Shown here: piece by piece, positions 17,336 through 27,127 of the stretch
Numbering within the stretch: position 1 is the first letter of the stretch
How the letters are laid out: the number at the start of each line of letters is the position of its first letter
Assembly: GCF_014168815.1 (NCBI RefSeq)
Contig: NZ_AP021972.1
Location: 4,960,001-5,024,000 of the forward strand
Direction of reading: 5' to 3'
DNA length: 64,000 bases
DNA from: Klebsiella sp. WP3-W18-ESBL-02
Lineage (GTDB): Bacteria; Pseudomonadota; Gammaproteobacteria; Enterobacterales; Enterobacteriaceae
Notes under the pieces: generated by a model
The model's database searches: none
Told to the model about the DNA's origin: nothing
What the model saw: only the letters and a program-made list of their open reading frames with translations
Translations under genes and position numbers: made by a program

Positions 17336-19837
17336 ATGGCGTTGGTTATTGAATTTGTCTGTGAATTACCGAACGGCGTTCACGCCCGTCCGGCCAGCCA
17401 TGTTGAGACGCTGTGCAACACGTTTCGCTGTGATATTGAATGGCATAACCTGCGCACCGACCGTAAAGGCAACGCCAAAAGCGCACTGGCGCTGATTGGC
17501 ACCGATACCCTGGCGGGCGATAGCTGCCAGCTCATCATTCACGGCAGCGATGAACAGGCCGCCCACCAGCGCCTTTCCGTCTGGCTAAAAGACGAGTTCC
17601 CGCTGTGCGACGCACCGCTGGCGCAGGCTGACAGCATTGAGCAGGCCCCCCTGCCAGAATCGTTAACCCGGCTGAACCCAACGCTGTTCCGCGCTCAGCC
17701 CGTTTGCAGCGGCAGCGCGGGCGGTACCTTAACCCGCCTGGCCGCGCTGGATCTCAATAACCTCAGCGATCTGCCATCGGCTCAAAGTCCGGAACAGGAG
17801 CAATCTGCGCTGGACGCCGGGCTGACCCGGCTGGTCAGAACGCTGGAACTGCGCCTGTTGGACAGCGACAGCACCGCCAGCGCCATTCTTGAAGCACACC
17901 GTTCGCTGGCGACCGACGCCTCGCTGCGCCAACACCTGTTGGCGGGCGTTAACGGCGGCCTAAGCTGCGCACAGGCCATTGTCGAGAGCACCAACCACTT
18001 CTGCGCCGAATTCACCCGCTCTAGCAGCAGTTATCTACAGGAACGCGCGCTGGATGTGCGCGATGTTGGCTTCCAGCTGCTCCAGCATATCTACGGCGAA
18101 CAGCGTTTCCCTGCACCAGGGCAGTTGACCCAACCGGCTATTTGCATCGCAGAAGAACTGACCCCAAGCCAGTTCCTGGAGCTGGATAAAACGCGACTGA
18201 AAGGGCTGCTGCTGCAAAGCGGTGGTACCACGTCACACACGGTTATTCTTGCCCGTTCGTTCAACATTCCGACGCTCGTCGGTGTAGATATCGACGCCAT
18301 GACACCATGGCAAAACCAGACGGTGTACCTCGACGGTAACGCCGGTGCGGTCGTCGTCGCGCCAACGGAAGCGATCGCCCGCTACTATCAGCAGGAGGCC
18401 CGCATGCAGGCCGCTATTCGCGAACAGCAAAGCGAGTGGCTGCATAAAGAAGCGCGCAGCGCTGACGGCATCCGTCTGGAAGTGGCCGCCAACATCGCGC
18501 ACTCCGTCGAAGCACTGGCGGCTTTTGGCAACGGTGCAGAAGCGGTCGGTCTGTTCCGCACCGAAATGCTGTATATGGACAGGGCCAGCGAGCCGAGTGA
18601 AAGCGAGCTGTACAATATTTTCTGCCAGGCACTGGAGTCCGCCAACGGACGGAGCATTATTATTCGCACGATGGACATTGGCGGCGATAAACCGGTGGAT
18701 TACCTTAATATTCCGGCGGAGAACAACCCGTTCCTCGGCTATCGCGCGGTGCGTATCTACGAAGAATACTCGGCGCTGTTCACCACTCAGCTACGCGCCA
18801 TTCTGCGCGCGTCGGCACACGGTAGCCTGAAAATTATGATCCCAATGATCTCCTCGATGGAAGAGATTCTGTGGGTAAAAGAAAAGGTCGCCGAAGCCAA
18901 ACAACAGCTGCGCAGCGAGCACGTACCGTTTGATGAACGCATTCCGCTAGGCATCATGCTGGAAGTACCGTCGGTCATGTTTATTATCGATCAATGCTGT
19001 GAAGAGATCGATTTCTTCAGCATTGGCAGTAACGACCTGACGCAATACCTGCTGGCGGTCGACCGCGATAACGCCAAAGTGACTCGCCACTACAACAGTC
19101 TGAATCCGGCCTTCCTGCGCGCCCTCGACTACGCCGTGCAGGCGGTACATCGCCAGGGCAAATGGATTGGTCTTTGCGGCGAGCTGGGCGCGAAAGGCTC
19201 GGTGCTGCCGCTACTGGTCGGCCTCGGTCTGGATGAAATCAGCATGAGCGCACCGTCAATTCCGGCCACCAAAGCCCGCCTGGCACAGCTCGACAGCCGC
19301 GCCTGCCGTCAGTTGCTTAACCAGGCGATGGCCTGCCGCACTTCGCTGGAAGTCGAACATCTGCTGGCGCAGTTCCGCATGAGCCAGCAGGACGCGCCGC
19401 TGATTACCCCACGCTGCATTTCGCTGGATAACGACTGGCGCAGCAAAGAAGAGGTGCTCAAAGGGATGACCGACAATCTGCTGCTCGCCGGGCGCTGCCG
19501 CTACCCACGCAAGCTGGAGGCTGACCTGTGGGCGCGAGAGGCGGTGTTCTCCACCGGGCTGGGCTTCAGCTTCGCCATTCCGCACAGCAAATCTGAACAT
19601 ATCGAACAATCGACCATCAGCGTCGCGCGGCTGCCCGCACCGGTGACCTGGGGCGATGAAGAAGCGCAGTTCATCATTATGCTGACGCTTAACAAACATG
19701 CCGCTGGCGACCAGCACATGCGCATCTTCTCGCGCCTGGCACGCCGCATTATGCACGAAGAATTCCGCAACTCTCTGGTTAACGCCGCCTCTGCCGACGC
19801 TATCGCCAGTCTGCTGCAACATGAACTGGAACTTTAA
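17336..19837 (+). CDS. ptsA: Multidomain PTS protein PtsA (HPr-EI-EIIA fusion)
   Basis: 833 residues from the ATG at 17336 (MALVIEFVCELPNG), the E. coli length. Domain order: HPr-like at 1-85 with His16 in NGVHARPAS; enzyme I at about 115-660 with the phospho-His motif GGTTSHTVILARS and EI signatures GLFRTEMLYMDR and DFFSIGSNDLTQYLLAVDR; fructose-type EIIA at about 690-833 with His in FAIPHSKSEHIEQ. It can carry phosphate from PEP to FrwB/FrwD. Its stop is 11 bp before fsaB, so ptsA-fsaB-gldA look like one operon. Confidence 0.97.
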   Translation: MALVIEFVCELPNGVHARPASHVETLCNTFRCDIEWHNLRTDRKGNAKSALALIGTDTLAGDSCQLIIHGSDEQAAHQRLSVWLKDEFPLCDAPLAQADSIEQAPLPESLTRLNPTLFRAQPVCSGSAGGTLTRLAALDLNNLSDLPSAQSPEQEQSALDAGLTRLVRTLELRLLDSDSTASAILEAHRSLATDASLRQHLLAGVNGGLSCAQAIVESTNHFCAEFTRSSSSYLQERALDVRDVGFQLLQHIYGEQRFPAPGQLTQPAICIAEELTPSQFLELDKTRLKGLLLQSGGTTSHTVILARSFNIPTLVGVDIDAMTPWQNQTVYLDGNAGAVVVAPTEAIARYYQQEARMQAAIREQQSEWLHKEARSADGIRLEVAANIAHSVEALAAFGNGAEAVGLFRTEMLYMDRASEPSESELYNIFCQALESANGRSIIIRTMDIGGDKPVDYLNIPAENNPFLGYRAVRIYEEYSALFTTQLRAILRASAHGSLKIMIPMISSMEEILWVKEKVAEAKQQLRSEHVPFDERIPLGIMLEVPSVMFIIDQCCEEIDFFSIGSNDLTQYLLAVDRDNAKVTRHYNSLNPAFLRALDYAVQAVHRQGKWIGLCGELGAKGSVLPLLVGLGLDEISMSAPSIPATKARLAQLDSRACRQLLNQAMACRTSLEVEHLLAQFRMSQQDAPLITPRCISLDNDWRSKEEVLKGMTDNLLLAGRCRYPRKLEADLWAREAVFSTGLGFSFAIPHSKSEHIEQSTISVARLPAPVTWGDEEAQFIIMLTLNKHAAGDQHMRIFSRLARRIMHEEFRNSLVNAASADAIASLLQHELEL

Positions 19838-19848
19838 GAGGAACGAGC

Positions 19849-20511
19849 ATGGAACTGTATCTGGATACCGCCAATGTGCAGGAAGTTGAACGCCTGGCGC
19901 GCATTTTCCCCATTGCTGGCGTGACCACCAACCCCAGCATTGTCGCTGCCAGCAAAGAATCTCTCTGGGATGTGCTGCCGCGCCTGAAAAAAGCGGTTGG
20001 CGAAAGCGGCACGCTGTTTGCCCAAACCATGAGCCGCGACGCTGACGGCATGGTGGCGGAAGCACGCAAGCTAAATGACGCCATTCCGGGGATTGTGGTC
20101 AAAGTCCCGGTTACCGCTGAAGGGCTGGCGGCGATTAAACTGCTGAAAAAAGAAGGCATTCCGACTCTTGGCACGGCGGTTTACAGCGCCTCACAGGGGC
20201 TGCTGGCCGCGCTGGCGGGCGCTAAATACGTCGCCCCGTATGTGAACCGCGTTGACGCCCAGGGCGGCGACGGCATTCGCATGGTGCAGAAATTACAGTC
20301 ATTGCTGGAACTCCACGTACCGGAAAGTAAGGTACTGGCCGCCAGCTTTAAAACACCGCGTCAGGCGCTGGACTGTTTACTGGCAGGCTGCGAAGCCATC
20401 ACCCTTCCTTTAGATGTAGCGCAACAAATGCTCGGCACACCCGCGGTAGAGTCAGCAATAGAGAAGTTCGAGCAAGACTGGAAGAACGCATTTGGTAATC
20501 TGAACCTGTAA
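19849..20511 (+). CDS. fsaB: Fructose-6-phosphate aldolase FsaB (TalC)
   Basis: Small transaldolase-family class I aldolase that splits fructose 6-phosphate to dihydroxyacetone and glyceraldehyde 3-phosphate. 220 residues as in E. coli. The Schiff-base lysine is Lys85 in GIVVKVPVT; FPIAGVTTNPSI near 20-31 and the conserved APYVNRVDAQGGDG follow. Between ptsA and gldA with gaps of 11 bp each, which links a fructose-like PTS to dihydroxyacetone formation and its reduction by GldA; this chain is an inference from order. Confidence 0.97.
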   Translation: MELYLDTANVQEVERLARIFPIAGVTTNPSIVAASKESLWDVLPRLKKAVGESGTLFAQTMSRDADGMVAEARKLNDAIPGIVVKVPVTAEGLAAIKLLKKEGIPTLGTAVYSASQGLLAALAGAKYVAPYVNRVDAQGGDGIRMVQKLQSLLELHVPESKVLAASFKTPRQALDCLLAGCEAITLPLDVAQQMLGTPAVESAIEKFEQDWKNAFGNLNL

Positions 20512-20522
20512 GGGAGAAATGT

Positions 20523-21626
20523 ATGGATCGCATTATTCAATCACCAGGTAAGTATATTCAGGGCGCTGACGTTATCACTCGCCTGGGTGATTACTTAAAA
20601 CCGATGGCCAACAGCTGGCTGGTTGTGGGCGACAAATTCGTGCTGGGATTTGCCGAAGAGACGTTGCGCAAAAGCCTGACCGAGGCCGGGCTGGCCGTTG
20701 AGATTGCCCCCTTCGGCGGCGAGTGCTCACAAAATGAAGTTAACCGTCTGCAGGATGTGGCAAACAGCGCCAAATGCAGCGCCATTTTAGGCATTGGCGG
20801 CGGCAAAACGCTGGATACCGCCAAAGCGCTGGCCCACTTTATGAATCTGCCGGTCGCGATCGTCCCCACCATCGCCTCCACCGATGCACCGTGCAGCGCG
20901 CTCTCCGTGCTGTACACCGACGACGGTGAATTTGACCGCTACCTGATGCTGCCGCACAACCCGAATATGGTGATTGTCGACACCAAAATCGTTGCCGGCG
21001 CCCCGGCCCGTCTGCTGGCTGCCGGGATTGGCGATGCACTGGCCACCTGGTTTGAGGCCCGCGCCTGTTCACGTAGCGGTGCCACCACGATGGCAGGCGG
21101 CAAGTGCACCCAGGCCGCGCTGGCGCTGGCTGAACTGTGTTACAACACGCTGATTGAAGAAGGTGAAAAAGCGATGCTGGCCGCCGAGCAGCACGTGGTC
21201 ACCCCGGCGCTGGAGCGCGTGATCGAAGCCAATACCTACCTCAGCGGCGTTGGCTTTGAAAGCGGAGGCCTGGCCGCCGCGCACGCCGTGCACAACGGGC
21301 TGACGGCGATTCCGGACGCACACCATTATTACCACGGCGAGAAAGTCGCGTTTGGCACCCTGACCCAACTGGTGCTGGAAAACGCGCCGGTTGAAGAAAT
21401 TGAAACCGTGGCCGCACTGTGCCACAGCGTGGGTCTGCCAATTACCCTGGCACAGCTGGACATTAAAGATGATATTCCGGCAAAAATGCGCCTGGTGGCG
21501 GAAGCAGCCTGTGCCGAGGGGGAAACAATTCACAACATGCCTGGCGGCGCGGAACCTGACCGCGTATACGCGGCGCTGCTGGTCGCTGACCAGTATGGGC
21601 AGCGTTTTCTGCACGAGTGGGAGTAA
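20523..21626 (+). CDS. gldA: Glycerol dehydrogenase GldA
   Basis: NAD-dependent, zinc-containing iron-type alcohol dehydrogenase that interconverts glycerol and dihydroxyacetone and can reduce methylglyoxal or glycolaldehyde. 367 residues, the E. coli length. NAD-binding GIGGGKTLDTAKA near 94-106; metal ligands are expected in GIGDALATWFEAR (Asp), HAVHNGL (His) and HHYYHGEKVAFG (His). Third gene of ptsA-fsaB-gldA, followed by a bidirectional terminator shared with katG. Confidence 0.97.
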   Translation: MDRIIQSPGKYIQGADVITRLGDYLKPMANSWLVVGDKFVLGFAEETLRKSLTEAGLAVEIAPFGGECSQNEVNRLQDVANSAKCSAILGIGGGKTLDTAKALAHFMNLPVAIVPTIASTDAPCSALSVLYTDDGEFDRYLMLPHNPNMVIVDTKIVAGAPARLLAAGIGDALATWFEARACSRSGATTMAGGKCTQAALALAELCYNTLIEEGEKAMLAAEQHVVTPALERVIEANTYLSGVGFESGGLAAAHAVHNGLTAIPDAHHYYHGEKVAFGTLTQLVLENAPVEEIETVAALCHSVGLPITLAQLDIKDDIPAKMRLVAEAACAEGETIHNMPGGAEPDRVYAALLVADQYGQRFLHEWE

Positions 21627-21643
21627 CCCCCTCACCACACAAA

Positions 21644-21676
21644 CAAAAAATCCCCGCTTTCGCGGGGATTTTTTTA
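21644..21676. terminator. Bidirectional terminator between gldA and katG
   Basis: AAAAAATCCCCGC-TTTC-GCGGGGATTTTTTT: a GC stem flanked by A and T runs, placed between the convergent 3' ends of gldA and katG, so it should work on both strands. Confidence 0.93.
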
Positions 21677-21692
21677 TACCGTCAAAGCCACC

Positions 21693-23867
21693 TTACAGCA
21701 GGTCAAAACGGTCCAGGTTCATCACTTTCACCCACGCCGCCACGAAGTCTTTCACAAACTTCTCTTTGGCATCGCTAGAGGCATACACCTCTGCCAGCGC
21801 ACGCAGTACGGCATTAGAACCAAACACCAGATCCGCACGGGTGCCGGTGTATTTCACTTCGCCGCTGACGCGGTCGCGGCCTTCGAACAGCTCGGACGTT
21901 TCGTCAGTCGCTTTCCACTCGGTGCGCATATCCAGCAGATTGACGAAGAAATCGGTCGTCAACGCGCCGACGTTGTCGGTCAGCACGCCGTGCTGGCTAC
22001 CGTCAAAGTTAGCGCCCAGTACGCGCATACCGCCTACCAGCACCGTCATTTCCGGTGCGGTCAGCGTCAGCAGCTGCGCTTTGTCGATTAACAGAGACTC
22101 CGTCGTCGCTTCACCCGGCGCGGCGCGGTAGTTGCGGAAGCCATCGGCAACCGGTTTGAGCAGCTCAAACATCTCGATATCCGTCTGATCCTGGCGCGCG
22201 TCAACGCGACCCGGAGTGAACGGTACCTTGATGCTAACGCCAGCCGCTTTCGCCGCCTGCTCAACGCCCACTACGCCTGCCAGTACGATAATATCGGCCA
22301 GTGATGCTTTATGCGCTGATTTATAGATGCCTTCCAGTACCGGCAGCACGCGTGCGGCCGTGGCGTTCACTTCCCAGCCGCGCTGTGGTGCCAGCGCCAG
22401 ACGGGCACCGTTAGCGCCACCGCGTTTGTCACCGCCGCGGAAGGTCGAGGCTGACGCCCACGCCACCGAGACCAGTTCGCTCACGGACAGGCCAGAAGCC
22501 GCAATGTCTGCTTTCAGACTTTCGATATCTTCTGCGGTTGGGTTGAAGAACGCATGCGGCAGCGGATCCTGCCAAATCAGATCTTCTTTCGGCACTTCCG
22601 GTCCGATGTAACGCGCTTTTGGCCCCATATCACGGTGGGTCAGCTTGAACCACGCGCGCGCGAAGGCTTCGTTAAAGGCCTGCGGGTCGTTGAGGAAACG
22701 GCGAGAAATTTTCTCAAAGTCCGGATCAAAGCGCAGCGTCAGGTCGGTAACCAGCATGGTTGGCTTACGTTTTTTCGACGGATCGAACGGGTCTGGAATA
22801 ATTTCCGGTGCGTCGACCGCTTCAAACTGGATAGCACCAGCCGGGCTGCGGGTCTGGACCCACTCATATTTGAACAGGTTCTCGAAGAAGTAGTTGCTCC
22901 ACTGGGTCGGGGTCTGAGTCCAGACGACTTCCAGCCCGGAGGTGATGGCATCTTTGCCCGCACCGCTGCCAAAGCTGTTTGCCCAGCCCAGGCCCTGAGA
23001 TTCAATCGGCGCCGCTTCCGGATCCGGACCAACATGGGTGGCGGACGCCGCGCCGTGGGTTTTACCCAGCGTATGACCGCCAGCGATCAGTGCGACGGTT
23101 TCTTCGTCGTCCATCCCCATGTTGCCAAAGGTCGCGCGAATGGCAGATGCCGCAGACAGCGGTTCACCGCTGGCGTTCGGCCCTTCCGGGTTCACGTAAA
23201 TCAGGCCCATTTCTGTGGCCGCCAGCGGGCGTTTAGCCAGCTCTTCAGGATCACGGTGCGCCAGCCAGGCTTTTTCGTCGCCCCAGTTTACGTCCTGATC
23301 CGGTTCCCAGACGTCTTCACGCCCGGCGCCAAAACCAAAGGTGCGGAAGCCGGAGTTTTCCAGCGCCACGTTACCGGCAAGAATATACAGATCGGCCCAG
23401 GAGATTTTTTGCCCATACTTTTGCTTGATTGGCCAAAGCAGGCGGCGCGCTTTATCCAGGCTGACGTTATCAGGCCAGGAGTTGAGCGGTGCGAAACGCT
23501 GCTGGCCGCGCCCTGCGCCGCCGCGTCCATCGGTTGAACGATAGGTACCCGCCCCGTGCCACGCCATGCGGATAAACAGCCCCACATAGCTGCCCCAGTC
23601 GGCTGGCCACCAGGACTGCGAGTCTGTTAACAGTGCACGAATATCACCCTTCAACGCAGAGTAATCTAATTTGCTGAATTCTTTACGATAATCGAAGTCC
23701 TCGCCCAGCGGGTTGGATCGATTGGAATGCTGATTAAGTAGGTCAACGCGAAGCTGCTTCGGCCACCAGTCTTTACTACTGGTGCCCGCGCCCGCACTTT
23801 GATCGTGGCCACCACCGTGGTGGAAAGGACATTTACCTGCGTTCTGGATATCGTCTGGCGTGCTCAT
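21693..23867 (-). CDS. katG: Catalase-peroxidase KatG
   Basis: Haem catalase-peroxidase that destroys H2O2. 724 residues from the ATG at 23867 (MSTPDDIQNAGKCPF); a GTG one codon upstream is not needed. N-terminal catalytic half: distal Arg100, Trp103 and His104 in RMAWHGAGTYR; Tyr in GLIYVNPEG and Met in FGNMGMDDEE form the Met-Tyr-Trp crosslink with Trp103; the proximal haem ligand His is in AGGHTLGKTHGA near 265. The C-terminal half is the usual inactive duplicate. Expected to be under OxyR control. Confidence 0.98.
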   Translation of the reverse strand: MSTPDDIQNAGKCPFHHGGGHDQSAGAGTSSKDWWPKQLRVDLLNQHSNRSNPLGEDFDYRKEFSKLDYSALKGDIRALLTDSQSWWPADWGSYVGLFIRMAWHGAGTYRSTDGRGGAGRGQQRFAPLNSWPDNVSLDKARRLLWPIKQKYGQKISWADLYILAGNVALENSGFRTFGFGAGREDVWEPDQDVNWGDEKAWLAHRDPEELAKRPLAATEMGLIYVNPEGPNASGEPLSAASAIRATFGNMGMDDEETVALIAGGHTLGKTHGAASATHVGPDPEAAPIESQGLGWANSFGSGAGKDAITSGLEVVWTQTPTQWSNYFFENLFKYEWVQTRSPAGAIQFEAVDAPEIIPDPFDPSKKRKPTMLVTDLTLRFDPDFEKISRRFLNDPQAFNEAFARAWFKLTHRDMGPKARYIGPEVPKEDLIWQDPLPHAFFNPTAEDIESLKADIAASGLSVSELVSVAWASASTFRGGDKRGGANGARLALAPQRGWEVNATAARVLPVLEGIYKSAHKASLADIIVLAGVVGVEQAAKAAGVSIKVPFTPGRVDARQDQTDIEMFELLKPVADGFRNYRAAPGEATTESLLIDKAQLLTLTAPEMTVLVGGMRVLGANFDGSQHGVLTDNVGALTTDFFVNLLDMRTEWKATDETSELFEGRDRVSGEVKYTGTRADLVFGSNAVLRALAEVYASSDAKEKFVKDFVAAWVKVMNLDRFDLL

Positions 23868-24117
23868 CACTATGCTCCCTTACAGTATTTATCGTTAAGA
23901 TATACACCCCTGCTGATAAGTTATAGCTGAAATGACCCACGGATTTGATAGTTAATTCCTCTTATTTTTCCCTTGCCAGAGAGGAATTTTTGCGCAGGTC
24001 GAGTCTATGCTTGCACAATTTGGGGTAAGTTGGCTGTGATCGATCGGGAGAAATGATAATAAACCACTAAAAATGTGAGGATTTTCTTATGTCCAGGCAG
24101 GGAATTTGAACGCGAGC

Positions 24118-24197
24118 CATTGCCCGGTGGCGCTTCGCTTACCGGGCCTACAAAATACCCATGTCGTAGGCCGGATAAGCTAACACCATCCGGCAAA
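24118..24197. repeat. REP pair downstream of metF
   Basis: Inverted units GCCCGGTGGCGCTTCGCTTACCGGGCC and TAGGCCGGATAAGCTAACACCATCCGGC precede the metF stop codon on the plus strand. With the katG promoter region (23868-24100, AT-rich, no gene seen) they fill the 333-bp katG-metF gap. Confidence 0.82.
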
Positions 24198-24200
24198 ATG

Positions 24201-25088
24201 TTATGCCGGACGCACACCCAGCGTGTGGCAAATGGCATAGCTCATTTCCGCACGGTTCAGGGTGTAGAAATGGAAGTCTTTCACCCCTTCGCGGCTAAGG
24301 ATTTTCACCATGTCCATCGCGATACTGGCGCCGACCAGTTTGCGGGTTTCCGCATCGTCGTCCAGACCTTCAAACATCGTCGACATCCAGGCCGGAATAC
24401 GCACGTTGGTCATATCGGCAAATTTCTTCGCCTGCTTGAAGTTAGAGACCGGCAGGATGCCCGGGATAATTTCGACATCAATACCGGCGGATACGCAGCG
24501 GTCGCGGAAGCGCAGGTAGCTTTCGACGTCAAAGAAAAACTGCGTAATCGCGCGATTAGCACCGGCGTCCACTTTGCGTTTCAGGTTCAGCAGATCGGCC
24601 TGCGCGCTTTTTGCTTCCGGGTGTACTTCCGGGTAGGCGGCGACAGAGATATCAAAATCCGCAACGTCCTTCAGCAGCGTCACGAGATCGGCGGCGTACA
24701 TGTCCGGCTTGCCGCTGCCCGGCGGCAGATCGCCGCGCAGGGCGACGATATGGCGAATACCGTTGTTCCAGTAATCCTGGGCAATCGCCCGCAGTTCATC
24801 GCGGCTGGCGTCGATACAGGTCAGATGCGGTACGGCTTCAAGACCCGTGCGATCCTTAATGCCTTTGATGATGCTGTGCGTACGGTCACGCTCACCAGAG
24901 TTCGCGCCGTAGGTCACCGACACAAATTTCGGCTTCAGGCTGCTAAGACGATCGATAGAGTTCCACAGGGTTTGCTCCATTTCACTGGTGCGCGGCGGGA
25001 AAAACTCAAAAGAAACGTTAATCTGACCGGCTACTTCAGCCAGACTCTGGTTCAGCGCTTCCCGCTGGTTGGCGTGAAAAAAGCTCAT
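24201..25088 (-). CDS. metF: 5,10-methylenetetrahydrofolate reductase MetF
   Basis: Flavoprotein that reduces methylene-THF to 5-methyl-THF for methionine synthesis. 295 residues, one less than E. coli. The catalytic Glu28 lies in VSFEFFPPRT; FAD/folate motifs are FVSVTYGANSG near 55, ALRGDLPPGSGKP near 115-127 and ISVAAYPEVHPEA near 147. Single gene with MetJ operators 40-70 bp upstream. Confidence 0.98.
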   Translation of the reverse strand: MSFFHANQREALNQSLAEVAGQINVSFEFFPPRTSEMEQTLWNSIDRLSSLKPKFVSVTYGANSGERDRTHSIIKGIKDRTGLEAVPHLTCIDASRDELRAIAQDYWNNGIRHIVALRGDLPPGSGKPDMYAADLVTLLKDVADFDISVAAYPEVHPEAKSAQADLLNLKRKVDAGANRAITQFFFDVESYLRFRDRCVSAGIDVEIIPGILPVSNFKQAKKFADMTNVRIPAWMSTMFEGLDDDAETRKLVGASIAMDMVKILSREGVKDFHFYTLNRAEMSYAICHTLGVRPA

Positions 25089-25128
25089 ACCTTACCTCAT
25101 CAATCGCATGTCATTATTGTTGTACTGT

Positions 25129-25160
25129 AAACATCTATCCGTTTAGACGTCTGGATGTAA
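25129..25160. promoter_or_regulatory. MetJ operator (four met boxes) upstream of metF
   Basis: Four tandem 8-mers AAACATCT, ATCCGTTT, AGACGTCT, GGATGTAA; the third is the exact met-box consensus and the others match at 4-6 positions. Tandem 8-bp periodicity upstream of metF is as known for MetJ cooperative binding. metJ itself is at 36.4 kb. Confidence 0.85.
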
Positions 25161-25450
25161 AAATGCCGCAAAAGACGACGGGCGTCAATAGAAAGATCGG
25201 CGTAAAAAGTGAGTAATACTCAGTAAAGATGAAAAAAGTTCATCTTCCGAATCCGGGGAAGATAAAGCACTAGCAATACCGCATTTCCAGGTGGAAACCA
25301 TCGCGACGCGTCGCCCGTCGTATCGCTTCAATCACGATAACCACACTTTTTATACAGAATTAAAATTGCGAGCCACTTCGCATATTTTCCACACATCATC
25401 ATCCTGAACAAAAATTCTATTGCAGACGTTAATGGCTTGTTTCACGATAA

Positions 25451-25476
25451 GTAGAACGTTCTACTATAACGTTATA
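25451..25476. promoter_or_regulatory. Two tandem LacI-type palindromes upstream of the PTS permease gene
   Basis: GTAGAACGTTCTAC (25451-25464, perfect 14-bp palindrome) abuts TATAACGTTATA (25465-25476, perfect 12-bp palindrome). Both have the central ACGT typical of LacI/GalR-family operators, with centres 13 bp apart. They lie 60-90 bp before the permease start and are likely bound by the MalI-like regulator encoded just downstream of it. The rest of the 450-bp metF-permease gap holds no gene that I can see. Confidence 0.65.
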
Positions 25477-25538
25477 CCTAACATAAACAGGGTTATTAAA
25501 AGCACGCACGAAGAGGCGTCTATCCGGGGGAAATCAGT

Positions 25539-27038
25539 ATGAGTCTGATATCGAGTGTCGTTAAATCGCTTTCTAAACTGTCGATGATTGGCCGCGCGCT
25601 GATGCTGCCCATCTCGCTGCTGCCTGCGGCCGGTCTGCTGCTGGCGTTCGGGGATAAATTCCACCTGCCGCTGATGATGAACGCAGGCGGGATTATTTTC
25701 GACAACCTGCCGATGCTGTTCGCCATCGGCTCCGCCGTCGGTCTGGCATCCGAGTCCGGCATCGCGGCGCTGTCTGCCGCCGTTTCTGTCTTCGTCACCA
25801 ATATCACCATCAGCACCGTGCTGGGTATCACGCCGGAGATGGCGGGGCAAGGCGGGAAATATGCGATGGTGGTCGGTATTCCGACTCTGCAAATGGGCGT
25901 CTTTGGCGGCCTGATTTGCGGCATCCTCGCGGCCTGGTGCTATAACCGTTTCCACAAGATGCAGTTGCCGGAATTCCTCGGCTTCTTCTCCGGTAAACGC
26001 TTCGTCGCCATCGCTACCGCGCTGCTGTCGTTTGTGCTCGGGCTGGTTCTGCCATACATCTGGCAGCACATTCAGGCGGGTATCGACGCACTGTCGGTGA
26101 TCATCAATGGCGATAACCAGGCGGTATCGACCTTTATCTTCGGTCTGGTTGAACGCGCGCTGATTCCGCTGGGCCTGCACCATATCTGGTATCCGTCGTT
26201 CTGGTACTCCTTCGGCGATTACACCACCCACGCAGGCCAGGTGATTCACGGCGATCAAACTATCTGGTTCAAAATGCTGGAAGAAGGCGTGAAATCCTTC
26301 AGCAGCGACACCTACCAGAATGCCGGTAAGTTTATGCAGGGCGAGTTCCCGCTGATGCTGTTCGCACTGCCGGCGGCTTGTCTGGCGATGTACCATGAAG
26401 CCCACACGAAGAATAAAAAAATCGCCGCCGGTATCCTGTTCTCGGCCGCGCTGACCTGCTTCCTGACCGGGATCACCGAACCGGTTGAGTTCACCTTTAT
26501 CTTCGTGGCGCCGATTCTCTACGTCTTCAACGCCATCATGGCCGGTCTCTCCTATATGGTGATGTACCTGCTGCACGCACACATCGCTAAGTCCTTCTCA
26601 GCCGGGCTTATCGACTACATCTCGTTTGGCATCCTGCCGTCATTTAACGGCTATCAGACCAACTTCCTCAACGCCATTATTGTCGGCGTGCCGATGGGGC
26701 TGATCTATTACTTCACCTTCCGCTTCGTCATCCGCCGTTTTGATGTCAAAACGCCGGGCCGTACCGAAACCACGGTCAGCGCCAGCGATAAAAGCGATGA
26801 AGATCTGGCCACGGAGATTATCGGCCTGCTGGGCGGCGAACAAAACATCGCTTCCGTAGGCTCCTGTATCACGCGCCTGCGTCTGGAAGTGTCGGATAAA
26901 GCGCCGGTTGATAAAGATGGCCTGAACAATATCGGCGCACGTGGCGTTGTTTTCGTCGGCGATAACGGCATTCAGGTGATTTTTGGCGCCAGAGCGCAAT
27001 TTATCGCGCAAACCATGTCGACGATGATTGGCAAATAA
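25539..27038 (+). CDS. PTS permease IICB, glucose/maltose (MalX-like) family
   Basis: 499-residue sugar transporter. EIIC domain at about 1-400 with roughly ten membrane segments and the family motif GITEPVEFTFIFVAP near 307-321. EIIB domain at about 420-499 with GGEQNIASVGSCITRLR; the phosphorylated residue is Cys443. No EIIA domain is present, so it should use the general EIIA-Glc (Crr), as MalX and PtsG do. The MalI-like repressor gene starts 89 bp downstream on the same strand. Substrate unknown; a glucoside, glucose or maltose type sugar is likely from the family. No sugar hydrolase gene is adjacent. Confidence 0.9.
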   Translation: MSLISSVVKSLSKLSMIGRALMLPISLLPAAGLLLAFGDKFHLPLMMNAGGIIFDNLPMLFAIGSAVGLASESGIAALSAAVSVFVTNITISTVLGITPEMAGQGGKYAMVVGIPTLQMGVFGGLICGILAAWCYNRFHKMQLPEFLGFFSGKRFVAIATALLSFVLGLVLPYIWQHIQAGIDALSVIINGDNQAVSTFIFGLVERALIPLGLHHIWYPSFWYSFGDYTTHAGQVIHGDQTIWFKMLEEGVKSFSSDTYQNAGKFMQGEFPLMLFALPAACLAMYHEAHTKNKKIAAGILFSAALTCFLTGITEPVEFTFIFVAPILYVFNAIMAGLSYMVMYLLHAHIAKSFSAGLIDYISFGILPSFNGYQTNFLNAIIVGVPMGLIYYFTFRFVIRRFDVKTPGRTETTVSASDKSDEDLATEIIGLLGGEQNIASVGSCITRLRLEVSDKAPVDKDGLNNIGARGVVFVGDNGIQVIFGARAQFIAQTMSTMIGK

Positions 27039-27127
27039 TCATAAGATGTCGCCGGTTGGAGGTTCCCATCCCTGATGGGCACCTCCTTGTTTTCTGCGGA
27101 TATTCACCACGGTTCAGGGAGCGTTTT

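Noticed and set aside
22554..23537. 327-codon open frame on the plus strand
   Set aside because: Antisense to katG, rich in Arg and Gln; a GC-skew shadow of the real gene.
24075..25130. 351-codon open frame on the plus strand
   Set aside because: Antisense to metF and running through REP DNA; no domain is recognisable.
25464..26582. 372-codon open frame on the minus strand
   Set aside because: It is fully antisense to the IICB permease gene, has a His/Gln/Arg/Asp-rich low-complexity composition typical of shadow frames, and no ribosome site.
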